Below, one piece after another: positions 16,899-26,500 of a DNA stretch of 64,000 nucleotides. The notes under the pieces are model-generated. The model did not search any database. It saw nothing but the letters and a program-made list of their open reading frames with translations, and was not told the DNA's origin. The translations under genes were made by a program, and so were the position numbers. Position 1 is the first letter of the stretch; each line of letters opens with the position of its first letter. The DNA comes from Leucobacter tardus (GTDB taxonomy: Bacteria; Actinomycetota; Actinomycetes; Actinomycetales; Microbacteriaceae): contig NZ_JAGFBF010000005.1 in assembly GCF_017583045.1 (NCBI RefSeq), forward strand, positions 682,001 to 746,000, read 5' to 3'.

Positions 16899-16962
16899 CG
16901 GATCCTGCGGCCCGAGGACGCGCCGCCCGCACACCATCACCGTTCACCCGAGGGAGCACGCC

Positions 16963-18291
16963 ATGACCGATCACCAGACCTGGAAGTTCGAGACCCAGCA
17001 GATCCATGCCGGGCAGGTGCCGGATCCGGCGACCGGAGCACGGGCGCTCCCCATCCACCAGACCACCTCGTTCGTCTTCGAGAGCACCGACCAGGCGGCG
17101 AACCGGTTCGCGCTCGCTGAAGGCGGCAACATCTACACCCGCATCACGAACCCGACTCAGGCCGTGGCCGAGGAGCGCATCGCCGCGCTCGAGGGCGGCA
17201 CCGCGGCACTGCTGCTCGCGAGCGGTCAGGCGGCAGCGACCTACGCGATCCTCAACATCGCCGGAGCCGGCGACCACATCGTCTCGTCCGCCTCGATCTA
17301 CGGGGGCACCTACAACCTCTTCAAGTACACCCTCGCGAAGATCGGCATCGAGGTCACCTTCGTGTCCGACCAGGACGACCTCAGCGAGTGGCAGCGAGCG
17401 GTGCGTCCGAACACCAAGGCGTTCTTCGCCGAGAGCATCGCGAACCCGCGCGTCAACATCCTCGACATCACCGGCGTATCCGAGGTCGCGCACGAGAACG
17501 GCGTGCCGCTCATCATCGACAACACGGTCGCGAGCCCCTACCTCATCCGTCCGATCGAGTACGGGGCCGACATCGTGCTGCACTCGGCGACGAAGTTTCT
17601 CGGCGGACACGGCACCACCCTCGGCGGTGTCATCGTCGACGGCGGCAGGTTCCCCTGGTCCGAGCACGTCGACCGGTTCCCCGGCCTCACCGAGCCCGAC
17701 CCGTCGTACAACGGCGTCAGCTACACCGGCGTCCTCGGGGACGGCATCGCCTACGTCATGAAAGCGCGTGTGCAACTGCTCCGCGACATCGGCGCCGCCG
17801 TCGCCCCCAACAGCGCCTGGTTGCTGTTGCAGGGCATCGAAACACTCTCGCTGCGGATGGAGCGGCACGTGCAGAACGCGCAAGAGGTCGCCGAATGGCT
17901 CGACGCGCACGACGACGTGGCGACGGTCTACTACGCCGGTCTCCCCTCGAGCCCGTGGTACGCGGCGGCGAACCGGTACGCGCCGAAGGGCGTCGGCGCC
18001 GTGCTCTCCTTCGAGCTCAAGGGAGGAGTGAACGCCGGGAAGGCACTGGTGGAGGGCGTCGAGCTGTTCAGCCACGTTGCCAACATCGGCGACGTCCGGT
18101 CCCTCATCATCCATCCGGCGTCGACCACGCACTCGCAGCTCACTCCCGAGCAGCAGCTCGTCGCCGGCGTCACGCCCGGACTCGTGCGCCTGTCCGTCGG
18201 CATCGAGAACATCTCCGACATCACCGCCGACCTGGAGCGGGGATTCGCCGCAGCGCGCGAGGTCGTCGCCCGCGCACGCGCCGAGGCGTAA
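16963..18291 (+). CDS. metY: O-acetylhomoserine sulfhydrylase (MetY)
   Basis: A 442-residue PLP enzyme of the Cys/Met metabolism family that makes homocysteine from O-acetylhomoserine and sulfide in methionine synthesis. The PLP lysine is K211 in LHSATKFLGG. Other family segments are YTRITNPT (57-66), SGQAA (87-91) and the C-terminal HPASTTHSQL and RLSVGIE. Length matches the larger MetY type (about 430-440 residues) rather than MetB/MetC (about 380). AGGGAG lies before the ATG, and the open frame upstream is a shadow of the preceding gene. metX follows 76 bases downstream and supplies the acetylated substrate. Confidence 0.95.
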   Translation: MTDHQTWKFETQQIHAGQVPDPATGARALPIHQTTSFVFESTDQAANRFALAEGGNIYTRITNPTQAVAEERIAALEGGTAALLLASGQAAATYAILNIAGAGDHIVSSASIYGGTYNLFKYTLAKIGIEVTFVSDQDDLSEWQRAVRPNTKAFFAESIANPRVNILDITGVSEVAHENGVPLIIDNTVASPYLIRPIEYGADIVLHSATKFLGGHGTTLGGVIVDGGRFPWSEHVDRFPGLTEPDPSYNGVSYTGVLGDGIAYVMKARVQLLRDIGAAVAPNSAWLLLQGIETLSLRMERHVQNAQEVAEWLDAHDDVATVYYAGLPSSPWYAAANRYAPKGVGAVLSFELKGGVNAGKALVEGVELFSHVANIGDVRSLIIHPASTTHSQLTPEQQLVAGVTPGLVRLSVGIENISDITADLERGFAAAREVVARARAEA

Positions 18292-18311
18292 CCGCCCGAT
18301 CGACCGCGCAG

Positions 18312-18340
18312 CCCGGCGAGCGTCACATTCGCCCGCCGGG
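18312..18340 (+). terminator. Hairpin between metY and metX
   Basis: CCCGGCGAGCG (18312-18322) pairs with CGCCCGCCGGG (18330-18340) around a 7-base loop, with one A/C mismatch. It has no T tract. It may partly end metY transcripts, so that metX could be expressed at a different level or from its own start. Confidence 0.5.
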
Positions 18341-18367
18341 TCGCGCTTCGCGGCAGAATAGAGGGCT

Positions 18368-19573
18368 ATGGACTGGCAGACTCCCGAGGACTCGTTCCCG
18401 ACGGATTTCATCACCGATGCGCAGTTGCGGGCGATCATCGGCCGCCCACCCGTCTCGGGCGGATGGAGCGAAGGCGACCCGGTCGGCGAGCGCGCCTTCG
18501 CCTCCATCGGTTCGCTCACCACCGAGTCCGGCAGCGAGCTCACCGGGGCCAAGATCGCCTTCGAGCAGTTCGGCGAGCTCTCCGCCGCGCGCGACAATGC
18601 CCTGCTCGTGTTCCACGCGCTCACCGGCGACAGCCACCTCGTGGGACCCGCCGGTCCCGGCCACCCCACCGACGGCTGGTGGTCGGAGATCGTCGGTCCG
18701 GGCAAGTATCTCGACACCGACCGCTACGCGGTCTTCGCCCCGAACGTTCTCGGCGGGTGCCAGGGATCGACCGGCCCGGGAACGCTCGGGCCGGATGATC
18801 GGGAGTGGGGCAGCCGGTTCCCCTACCTCACGATCCGAGACCAGGTCGCTGCAACGGCTCGCTTCGCCGACCACATCGGCGTCGACCGCTTCGCCGCCGT
18901 CATCGGCGGCTCGATGGGCGGCATGCACGCCCTCGAATGGGCGCTCACGCACCCCGACCGCGTCGAGCGTCTGGCGGTGATCGCAGCGCCCCCGGTCACG
19001 ACCGCCGACCAGATCGGGCTCAACCTCGTGCAGCTCGAGGCGATCCGTTCGGACCCCTCCTTCCGCGGCGGCAACTACTATGATGCGCCCGGCGGTGTCG
19101 GCCCCCATCACGGCCTCGCCACCGCGCGCCGGCTCGCGCTGCTCAACTACCGCAGCAACACCGAGCTCGACGACCGGTTCGGCCGCACCTGGCAGTCGGC
19201 GGTGAGCCCGCTCGGCTCCGGCGGACGCTTCGCGGTCGAGTCGTACCTCGACTTCCACGGCAACAAGTTCACGCGCCGCTTCGACGCGGGCAGCTACGTC
19301 ACGCTCGTGCAGGCGATGAACTCGCACGACGTGGGGCGCGGGCGCGGCGGCGTCGCCGAGGCGCTCAGCCGACTCACGCTCCCGACGCTCATCCTGGGCA
19401 TCCCGAGCGACCGCCTGTTCACCGTCGATGGTCAGGATCTCATCGCTCGGCACGCCCCGGGCAGCCTCGACGGCGACCGCGCCACCCGCATCGACTCGCC
19501 GTTCGGTCACGACTCGTTCCTCATCGAGTCCGACCTCGTCGGAGCCCAGCTCGGCCGACTGCTCGCCTCGTGA
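18368..19573 (+). CDS. metX: Homoserine O-acetyltransferase (MetX)
   Basis: A 401-residue alpha/beta-hydrolase fold enzyme that acetylates homoserine with acetyl-CoA, the first committed step of methionine synthesis. The nucleophile is S182 in VIGGSMGGMHALEW, after the family segments NALLVFHALTGDSH and NVLGGCQGSTGP. The catalytic Asp lies in the SDRLF segment and His in SPFGHDSFL near the C-terminus. Some MetX-like proteins are succinyltransferases, but pairing with metY fits the acetyl route. The ATG has only a short GAGGG two bases upstream. Confidence 0.94.
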   Translation: MDWQTPEDSFPTDFITDAQLRAIIGRPPVSGGWSEGDPVGERAFASIGSLTTESGSELTGAKIAFEQFGELSAARDNALLVFHALTGDSHLVGPAGPGHPTDGWWSEIVGPGKYLDTDRYAVFAPNVLGGCQGSTGPGTLGPDDREWGSRFPYLTIRDQVAATARFADHIGVDRFAAVIGGSMGGMHALEWALTHPDRVERLAVIAAPPVTTADQIGLNLVQLEAIRSDPSFRGGNYYDAPGGVGPHHGLATARRLALLNYRSNTELDDRFGRTWQSAVSPLGSGGRFAVESYLDFHGNKFTRRFDAGSYVTLVQAMNSHDVGRGRGGVAEALSRLTLPTLILGIPSDRLFTVDGQDLIARHAPGSLDGDRATRIDSPFGHDSFLIESDLVGAQLGRLLAS

Positions 19574-19618
19574 GACGACCGTGCGGCGGTCGGCGGCGGT
19601 CATCGCGGCGATAGGATC

Positions 19619-20074
19619 ATGTCCATGACGCTTCCCCTCTACGTGCTCAACGGTCCGAACCTGAACCTGCTCGGTGTGCGCGAGCCCGAGACGTACGGCA
19701 CGACGACGCTCGCCGACATCGAAGCGCTGTGCCGGAAGCACGCCGCCTCGGCGGACTTCGACATCGTGTTCCGGCAGAGCAATCATGAGGGTGAGCTCGT
19801 CGACTGGATCCAGGAAGCGCGCGACCACGGATCGGGCATTCTGCTGAACCCCGCGGGGTACACGACGACGTCGATCGCGATCCTGGATGCGCTCATCGCG
19901 TCCGAGTTGCCCGTCGTCGAGGTGCATCTCACGAACATCCACCGTCGCGAGGAGTTCCGTCATCACTCGTTCGTCTCGAAGGCGGCCGATGCCGTCATCG
20001 CAGGGGCGGGCCCGCAGGGCTACGCGTTCGGCATCGCGCACCTGACCGAGCTCGCGGGTCGTCGAGCGCTGTAA
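19619..20074 (+). CDS. aroQ: 3-dehydroquinate dehydratase, type II (AroQ)
   Basis: A 151-residue type II dehydroquinase of the shikimate pathway, which forms a dodecamer in known members. The N-terminal signature [18 protein letters not shown] contains the catalytic Tyr. Further residues are Asn-His-Glu in [12 protein letters not shown], Asn in [11 protein letters not shown] and His in [16 protein letters not shown]. Two in-frame ATGs (19619 and 19625) are possible; the second gives the more usual length by two residues. It follows metX by 45 bases but is probably independent of methionine metabolism. Confidence 0.95.
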   Translation: MSMTLPLYVLNGPNLNLLGVREPETYGTTTLADIEALCRKHAASADFDIVFRQSNHEGELVDWIQEARDHGSGILLNPAGYTTTSIAILDALIASELPVVEVHLTNIHRREEFRHHSFVSKAADAVIAGAGPQGYAFGIAHLTELAGRRAL

Positions 20075-20259
20075 AGCATCCCGCGTGACGAGGCACGCCG
20101 CGTCGCGTCCAGCGCGCACTGAGCGGGTACCGGTGCGACTCCCATGCATCTTTCATGGTGCTCCCACCTTCGACGCATAGGCTCAATCCCGTAGCGCGTC
20201 GCAGTTCCCCTGCGGCGTTTTCCAGGTTGATTGATGGGCGACGCGAGGAGGGATTCGGA

Positions 20260-20892
20260 GTGACGCAGTGGAGGCTTCCCGGCGCGAGTCGGCGGAACGC
20301 CGTGATCGGCGCCGCCGTGGTCCTCCCGCTCGGGTGCACGCTCGGCCTCGTCGCCTGTTCGGCTCCAGCGCACGAGCTCTCCAGCACCGAACTGCGCGCT
20401 GCTTCCGGCTCCGACATGGTCGAATCGCCGTCGCAGCAGGTCTACGGCGTCGACGACGTCGATGTGGTCTCGCCCGGTCTCGACGCGGCTGCGGAAGAGC
20501 GCATGGAAGAGGTGGATTACGACGGGTCGCTGACGTTGAGCGACGGCGTCATCACGGATGCCGAGTTCTCCGTCACCCTCGAGCAGCACCCCACGGTCAG
20601 CTTCACGCTGACGGAACCGCTGGTGCTGCGACGCGAGGGCGGCGACGGGGTCCCGATGAACGCGGTCGGCACCCTCACCGTGGGCACGTACGAGCGGCAC
20701 GGCACCTCGGTCACGCTGACTCCCACCTTCGCCGACGCCGACCGCGCCGAAGTGGATGTCGAGATCGGTTCGTTGAACACCGTCTTCCTCCCGTCCGAAG
20801 CGAACGGATACAGCGGTGAGGCGGGCGCGGCCCCGTCCGAGGGACTCGACGCCATCACCGCACGCATCAGCCTCGTCGTCGACGAGTCCTAA
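20260..20892 (+). CDS. Putative lipoprotein of unknown function
   Basis: A 210-residue exported protein. The GTG at 20260 has a perfect AGGAGG 7 bases upstream; the open frame to 20155 lacks one. The N-terminus has Arg residues, a hydrophobic run (AVIGAAVVLPLG) and a lipobox LVAC near residue 33, so it should be lipid-anchored outside the membrane. After a Ser/Asp-rich spacer, residues 85-205 alternate in a way that suggests an all-beta domain, with faint resemblance to YceI-like lipid-binding barrels (SFTLTEPLVL, AVGTLTVG). I cannot assign a family with confidence. It is convergent with the DUF21/CBS pair. Confidence 0.7.
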   Translation: MTQWRLPGASRRNAVIGAAVVLPLGCTLGLVACSAPAHELSSTELRAASGSDMVESPSQQVYGVDDVDVVSPGLDAAAEERMEEVDYDGSLTLSDGVITDAEFSVTLEQHPTVSFTLTEPLVLRREGGDGVPMNAVGTLTVGTYERHGTSVTLTPTFADADRAEVDVEIGSLNTVFLPSEANGYSGEAGAAPSEGLDAITARISLVVDES

Positions 20893-20922
20893 GAGCACTC
20901 GCCGCGGCACGGCCCACGAGAT

Positions 20923-21969
20923 TCAGGCGAACCGCTGACGCCGGGTCGCATCGTGCACCTCGCCGACGAGTTCTTCGATGACGTCTTCCAAGAACACGAC
21001 GCCGAGTTCGGCGTCGTTCGCGTCGAACACGCGGGCGAGATGAATGCCGCGGGCCTGCATCCCCGCCAGCACATCTTCGATATCCGTCTCGGCGCGCACG
21101 GCGAGCATCTCGCGGATGCGCTTCGGCGGTATGGCCTGGTGCACGCGATCCTCTCCGAGGCGGAGCAGATCCTTGATGTGCACGTAGCCGTCGAACGCAC
21201 CCGCCTCATCACGGATCGGATAGCGCGAGAACCCGTGACGCGCGACCGCCGCCTCCACGTCGGCCGGTGTCGCGCCGGGATCGAGCGTCACCAGATCGAC
21301 GCTCGGCACGAGCAGGTCGCTTGCGCGCTTCGCCGTGAACTCGAACGCCGCGCTCAGCGCGCCACTGCGGTCCTCGAGCACGCCTTCACGCGTGGAGTGG
21401 TTCACGATGCTCGCGACCTCCTCCAGAGTGAACGTGCTGTTCGTCTCCGACACGGGTTCGACGCGGAACAGTCGGAGCACGCCATTCGCGATGGCATTCA
21501 GCGCGGCGATGAGGTGCCGGAAGATGCGCGACACCATCACGAGCGGCGGCGCGAGCAGCAGCACGGCCTGATCCGGCAGGGAGAACGCCGCGTTCTTCGG
21601 CACCATCTCGCCGAAGACGACGTGCAGGTAGGAGACGCCCACCAGCGTCAGCACGAACGCCGTGATCGACACCGCCTCGGGCGGGAGTCCGGTCCAAGCG
21701 AGCGGGCCCTCGAGCAGATGGTGGATCGCCGGTTCGGACACGTTCAGGATCAGCAGGGAGCAGACCGTGATGCCGAGCTGGCTGGTCGCCAGCATCAGCG
21801 TCGCATGCTCCATGGCGTAGAGCGCGGTGCGCGCGCGCTTCGAACCAGCCTCCGCGCGCGGCTCGATCTGCGATCGTCTCGCCGAGATGACCGCGAACTC
21901 GGCGCCCACGAAGAAGGCGTTGAACATCAAGAGGATCACGAGCCACAGGATCCCCGCCCAGTCGCTCAT
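20923..21969 (-). CDS. DUF21/CBS-domain membrane protein (CNNM/CorC-like), short form
   Basis: A 348-residue protein with an N-terminal DUF21 (CNNM) membrane domain of about four helices (residues 1-150) and a CBS pair (about 205-330) with ASDLLVPSVDLVTL and the GYVHIKDLL segment. It lacks the C-terminal CorC/HlyC domain that its neighbour has. Such proteins are often annotated as hemolysins, but CorC/CNNM members are better linked to Mg2+ or Co2+ efflux and resistance. The ATG overlaps the stop of the upstream paralogue by 4 bases, and GGAGGAG precedes it. Confidence 0.9.
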   Translation of the reverse strand: MSDWAGILWLVILLMFNAFFVGAEFAVISARRSQIEPRAEAGSKRARTALYAMEHATLMLATSQLGITVCSLLILNVSEPAIHHLLEGPLAWTGLPPEAVSITAFVLTLVGVSYLHVVFGEMVPKNAAFSLPDQAVLLLAPPLVMVSRIFRHLIAALNAIANGVLRLFRVEPVSETNSTFTLEEVASIVNHSTREGVLEDRSGALSAAFEFTAKRASDLLVPSVDLVTLDPGATPADVEAAVARHGFSRYPIRDEAGAFDGYVHIKDLLRLGEDRVHQAIPPKRIREMLAVRAETDIEDVLAGMQARGIHLARVFDANDAELGVVFLEDVIEELVGEVHDATRRQRFA

Positions 21970-23297
21970 GCCTGCTCCTCCTCATCGATCACGGCTTCCG
22001 GAAGCGGAGCGCCGGTGTACCTCAGGCGCGCGATGCGGCGGCCCTCCATTCGCTCCACCCGGAGGGTGCCGGAGTCGGGAACCGAGACCTCGTCGCCGAT
22101 CACCGGCATGCGTCCGAGTTCGCTGAGCACGTAGCCCGCGATGGTGTCGTAATCGTCGTCCTCGGGGATGTGGATCCCGGTCTGCTCCAGCACCTCGTCG
22201 GGGCGGAGGTCGCCCGGAAGGGTCATGCTCTCGGCCGTGCCGACCACACCGGCGCTCGCACGGTCGTGCTCGTCGGCGACCTCGCCGACGAGCTCTTCGA
22301 CCAGGTCTTCGAGGGTGACGATCCCCTCGGTTCCGCCGTACTCGTCCACCACGATGGCGAGCTGGAAGCCTTGGGACCGCAGTTCTTCGAGCAGCTGGTC
22401 GAGGCGCATCGTCTCAGGCACCCGCACCGCGTCTTCGACCAGCGCGGCGACGGGTACCTCACTGCGCTTCGCGCGCGGGACCGAGATGGCCTGCTTGACG
22501 TGCACGACCCCGACGATGTCGTCGCGATCCTCATCGATCACGGGGAACCGGGAGAAGCCGGTTCGTCCGGCGAGCTCGAGCACCGCCTGAGCGGACTCCA
22601 GCTTCTGCAGACTCTCGACGCGCAAGCGCGGAGTCATCACGTCTCCGGCCGAGCGCTCGGAGAACTTCAGCGTGCGGTCGAGCAGCGTCGCCGTGTCGGC
22701 TTCGAGGAACCCGGCGCTCGCCGAGTGCCGCACGAGCGACGACAGCTCTTCAGCGGTGCGCGCGCCTGACAGCTCTTCCTGGGGCTCGATGCCGAGTGCG
22801 CGGAGCAGACCGTTGGCGCTGCCGTTCAGGGTGACGACGGCAGGCTTGAAGGTCGTCGTGAACGCCGCCTGAGCCGGCATCACCACACGCGCGGTGCCGA
22901 GCGGCTTCGCGAGCGCGAAGTTCTTCGGCACGAGCTCGCCGACGATCATCGAGAACACGGTGGCGAGTGCCACGGCGATCGGAGCGCTGATCGCTCGACG
23001 CAGTTCTTCCGGTACGCCGAGCGCGCCCAGGGGGCCGTCGAGAAAACCGCTGATCGCCGGCTCGAGGGTGTATCCGGCGAGCAGCGTCGTCAGCGTGATG
23101 CCGAGCTGCGCACTCGATAGGTGCGTCGAGGTGTGCTTGAGCCCGCGCACGACGATGCCGAGGCCGCGAGTACCGCGCGCTTGCTGTCGTTCGACCTCTT
23201 GCCGGTCGAGCGCGACGAGCGAGAACTCGGCGGCGACGAAGATGCCGGTACCCGCCGTCAGCACGATACCGATCAGCAGCAGGAGCCAGTCGCTCAC
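21966..23297 (-). CDS. DUF21/CBS/CorC-HlyC membrane protein, long form
   Basis: A 443-residue paralogue of the next gene: N-terminal DUF21 membrane domain (about 1-195; GIFVAAEFSLVALDR), a CBS pair (about 205-340; GDVMTPRLRVESL, IVGVVHVKQ, VVDEYGGTEGIVTLEDL) and a C-terminal CorC_HlyC transporter-associated domain (about 355-435; LPGDLRPDEVLEQTG). GTG is the start, with GGAGG 6 bases upstream. The pair forms a two-gene operon by 4-base overlap and probably works in divalent cation transport or tolerance. Two DUF21 paralogues in tandem may form a hetero-oligomer. Confidence 0.92.
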   Translation of the reverse strand: MSDWLLLLIGIVLTAGTGIFVAAEFSLVALDRQEVERQQARGTRGLGIVVRGLKHTSTHLSSAQLGITLTTLLAGYTLEPAISGFLDGPLGALGVPEELRRAISAPIAVALATVFSMIVGELVPKNFALAKPLGTARVVMPAQAAFTTTFKPAVVTLNGSANGLLRALGIEPQEELSGARTAEELSSLVRHSASAGFLEADTATLLDRTLKFSERSAGDVMTPRLRVESLQKLESAQAVLELAGRTGFSRFPVIDEDRDDIVGVVHVKQAISVPRAKRSEVPVAALVEDAVRVPETMRLDQLLEELRSQGFQLAIVVDEYGGTEGIVTLEDLVEELVGEVADEHDRASAGVVGTAESMTLPGDLRPDEVLEQTGIHIPEDDDYDTIAGYVLSELGRMPVIGDEVSVPDSGTLRVERMEGRRIARLRYTGAPLPEAVIDEEEQA

Positions 23298-23456
23298 CGG
23301 CGCCTCCGCTCAGGAGTCCGCGCTCTCGCGCGGCTGGTACTCGGAGGGTCGGTATCTGCCGTGCGTCGCGGGGCCTGGTCCATGATGAGCGTTACTGTAG
23401 CAAAAACTTCTCCGAGGCGGGAGTCCGACGCTCACGCGGCGTTCCGCAAAACGGCG

Positions 23457-23462
23457 TAGGCT
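23457..23462 (+). promoter_or_regulatory. Candidate -10 element for kgd (leaderless spacing)
   Basis: TAGGCT fits the actinobacterial -10 pattern TANNNT. It ends 7 bases before the A of an ATG at 23470, exactly the spacing that would put the transcription start on that A. No clear -35 is visible, as is common in these genomes. Confidence 0.45.
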
Positions 23463-23469
23463 AGTGACC

Positions 23470-23529
23470 ATGCGCGTCGAAGCGCGCGGGAATGCGGAAT
23501 CCACGGTGAAAGGAAGTCGGTTTGGCTGA
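23470..23529 (+). CDS. Possible leaderless 19-residue upstream ORF overlapping the kgd start
   Basis: An ATG at 23470 opens a 19-codon frame ending in a TGA at 23527-23529, which overlaps the first codons of kgd (TTG at 23522) in another frame. The peptide would read MRVEARGNAESTVKGSRFG. The ATG has no ribosome-binding site but sits 7 bases after a TAGGCT -10 box, the arrangement of leaderless actinobacterial mRNAs. If translated, ribosomes ending here would stop about on the kgd start and could couple its translation. The kgd AAAGGAAG site lies inside this frame. The ORF is too short to judge by composition and may be fortuitous. Confidence 0.4.
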   Translation: MRVEARGNAESTVKGSRFG

Positions 23530-26500
23530 GCGGACGAGCACCCCCGTACCGGGGGGCTCCGCAGAAGATTTCGGTGCGAACGTGTGGTTGGTAGAGGAGC
23601 TCTACAAGCAGTTCGTACAAGACAAGAACTCAGTCGATCGGTCCTGGTGGCCCGTGCTGGAGCAGTACGGCGGCGAGCAGCAGGCCGCCGCGGACAGCTC
23701 GTCGGCGACGACACCGGAGGCGGCGTCCACGGGCGCGTCGGGCTCCACGGGTGCGCCGACGCAGGCGTCGCCCACGCAGTCGGGGTCGGCCTCCGGCCCC
23801 TCGACCGCCCCCGTATCGACGGCCACGCAGCCGGCGAAGACGACGAACGCCGCACCCCGGAGCGCGCCGATCCCCGCCGACGCACCGCGCACCACGCCGA
23901 ACATCGACGTCGTCGATGAAGCTCAGGCGGACGACGTCAAGGCCCTCAAGGGCATGGCGCGCACGCTCTCCAAGAACATGGACCAGAGCCTCACCGTGCC
24001 GACCGCGACGAGCGTGCGCACGATTCCGGCGAAACTACTCATCGACAACCGCATTGTCATCAACAACCACCTCCGCCGGTCCCGTGGCGGCAAAGTGTCC
24101 TTCACGCACCTCATCGGGTGGGCGCTGATCCAGTCACTGAAAGACTTCCCGAGCCAGAACGTGTCGTACGCCGAGGTCGACGGCAAGCCGTCCATCGTCG
24201 TTCCCGCGCACGTCGGACTCGGCATCGCCATCGACGTGCCGAAGCCGGACGGGACGCGCTCGCTGCTCGTCCCCTCGATCAAGCGGGCGGACACGCTCGA
24301 CTTCAACGAGTTCCTGGTCGCCTACGAAGACCTGGTGAAGCGTGCGCGCGACAACAAGCTCGGCGCCGGCGACTTCCAGGGCACGACGATCTCCCTCACC
24401 AACCCCGGTGGCATCGGCACCGTCCACTCGGTACCCCGACTCATGCAGGGTCAGGGTTCGATCATCGGCGCCGGCGCGCTCGAGTACCCCGCGGAGTTCC
24501 AGGGCGCCTCGCAGGAGGTGCTGACGCGCCTCGCCGTGTCGAAGACGATCACGCTCACCAGTACCTACGATCACCGGGTGATCCAGGGCGCCGGGTCGGG
24601 CGAGTTCTTGAAGCTCGTGCACGAGCGCCTGATCGGCAAGCACGGCTTCTACGAAGAGATCTTCGCCGCGCTCCGCATCCCCTACAAGCCGGTGCAGTGG
24701 GCCTCCGACATCCACGTCGACATCTCGGGCGCCGTCGACAAGACCGCTCGCGTGCAGGAGCTCATCAACTCCTTCCGCGTGCGCGGCCACCTCATGGCCG
24801 ATGTCGACCCGCTCGAGTACCAGCAGCGCACCCACCCCGACCTCGAGATCGAGTCGCACGGCCTCACGTTCTGGGACCTCGACCGCGAGTTCGTCACGGG
24901 GGGCATCGGCGGGCAGCGCACCATGAAGCTGCGCGACATCCTGGGCGTCCTGCGCGACACGTACTGCCGCAAGATCGGCATCGAGTACATGCACATCCAG
25001 GATCCGGATCAGCGGCACTGGCTCCGTGAGAAGCTCGAAGTGCCATACGCGAAGCCGAGCCACGACCAGCAGATGCGCATCCTCGAGAAGCTCAACGAGG
25101 CCGAGGCCTTCGAGACCTTCCTGCAGACGAAGTACGTCGGGCAGAAGCGCTTCAGCCTGGAGGGCGGCGAGTCCGTGATCCCGCTGCTCGACGCCATGCT
25201 CGTCGACGCCGCGGACGACGGTGTCGACAGCGTCGACATCGGCATGGCGCACCGCGGTCGGCTCAACGTGCTGTCGAACATCGCCGGCAAGACCTACGGA
25301 CAGATCTTCCGCGAGTTCGAGGGGGCGCAGACCTCGAAGTCCGGTTCGGGCGACGTCAAGTACCACCTCGGCACCTCGGGCACCTTCACCGCCCCCAATG
25401 GCACTCAGGTGCCGATCCACTTGGCGGCGAATCCCTCGCACCTGGAGACGGTCGACGGGGTGCTCGAGGGCATCGTGCGCGCGAAGCAGGATCTGAAGCC
25501 CATCGGCTCCTTCACGACGCTGCCGATCCTCATCCACGGCGATGCCGCGATGGCCGGTCAGGGTGTCGTGTACGAGACCCTGCAGATGTCGCAGCTGCGC
25601 GGCTACCGCACCGGCGGCACGCTGCACATCGTCATCAACAATCAGGTGGGCTTCACCACCCTCCCGCTCGACTCGCGCTCGTCGGTCTACTCGACCGACG
25701 TGGGCAAGGTCGTTCAGGCGCCGATCTTCCACGTGAACGGCGACGATCCCGAGTCGGTGGTCCGCGTCGCGCAGCTCGCGTACGAGTTCCGTCAGCGGTT
25801 CCACAAGGACGTCATCATCGACCTCGTCTGCTACCGCCGTCGCGGGCACAACGAGGGCGACGACGCGTCGATGACCCAGCCGCTGATGTTCGACCTCATC
25901 GAGGCGAAGCGCTCCACCCGCCGCCTCTACACGAGCGCGCTGGTCGGACGCGGCGACATCACCGAAGAGGAGTACGAGAAGGCGAAGCAGGACTTCCAGT
26001 CCCGCCTCGAGGAAGCGTTCCAGGAGACGCACGCCGCGCAGACGGGCGCGATCCCGGTCATCGACCAGAACGGGATCACCACCAGGGTCGACGCTCAGAG
26101 CGCCCCCGTCGAGAAGATCGAGACCGCCGTGGACACGAGCGTGATCGAACGGATCGGCGACGCCCACCAGAATCAGCCGGACGGGTTCACGGTGCACCGC
26201 AAGCTGCAGCAGCTGCTCGACAAGCGCGTGCAGATGAGCCGCGACGGCAACATCGACTGGGGCTTCGGCGAGTTGCTCGCGCTCGGCTCACTGCTCATGG
26301 AGGGCACCGCCGTGCGCGTCGCGGGGCAGGACGCGCGACGCGGGACGTTCGCGCAGCGGCACGCCGTGTTCCACGACCGTTCCAATGGTCAGGAGTGGCT
26401 GCCCCTGCTCAACCTGTCGGACGAGCAGGCACGGTTCTGGATCTACGATTCGCTGCTCTCGGAGTACGCCGCCGTCGCGTTCGAGTACGGCTACTCGCTG

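Noticed and set aside
16832-16962. SAM riboswitch before metY
   Set aside because: I looked for the conserved SAM aptamer cores in this leader and saw none; only a sigma-70-like promoter is supported.
24134-26197. 687-codon minus-strand frame inside kgd
   Set aside because: It lies fully within the E2-E1 enzyme gene and has no recognisable domain; it is an antisense artefact.
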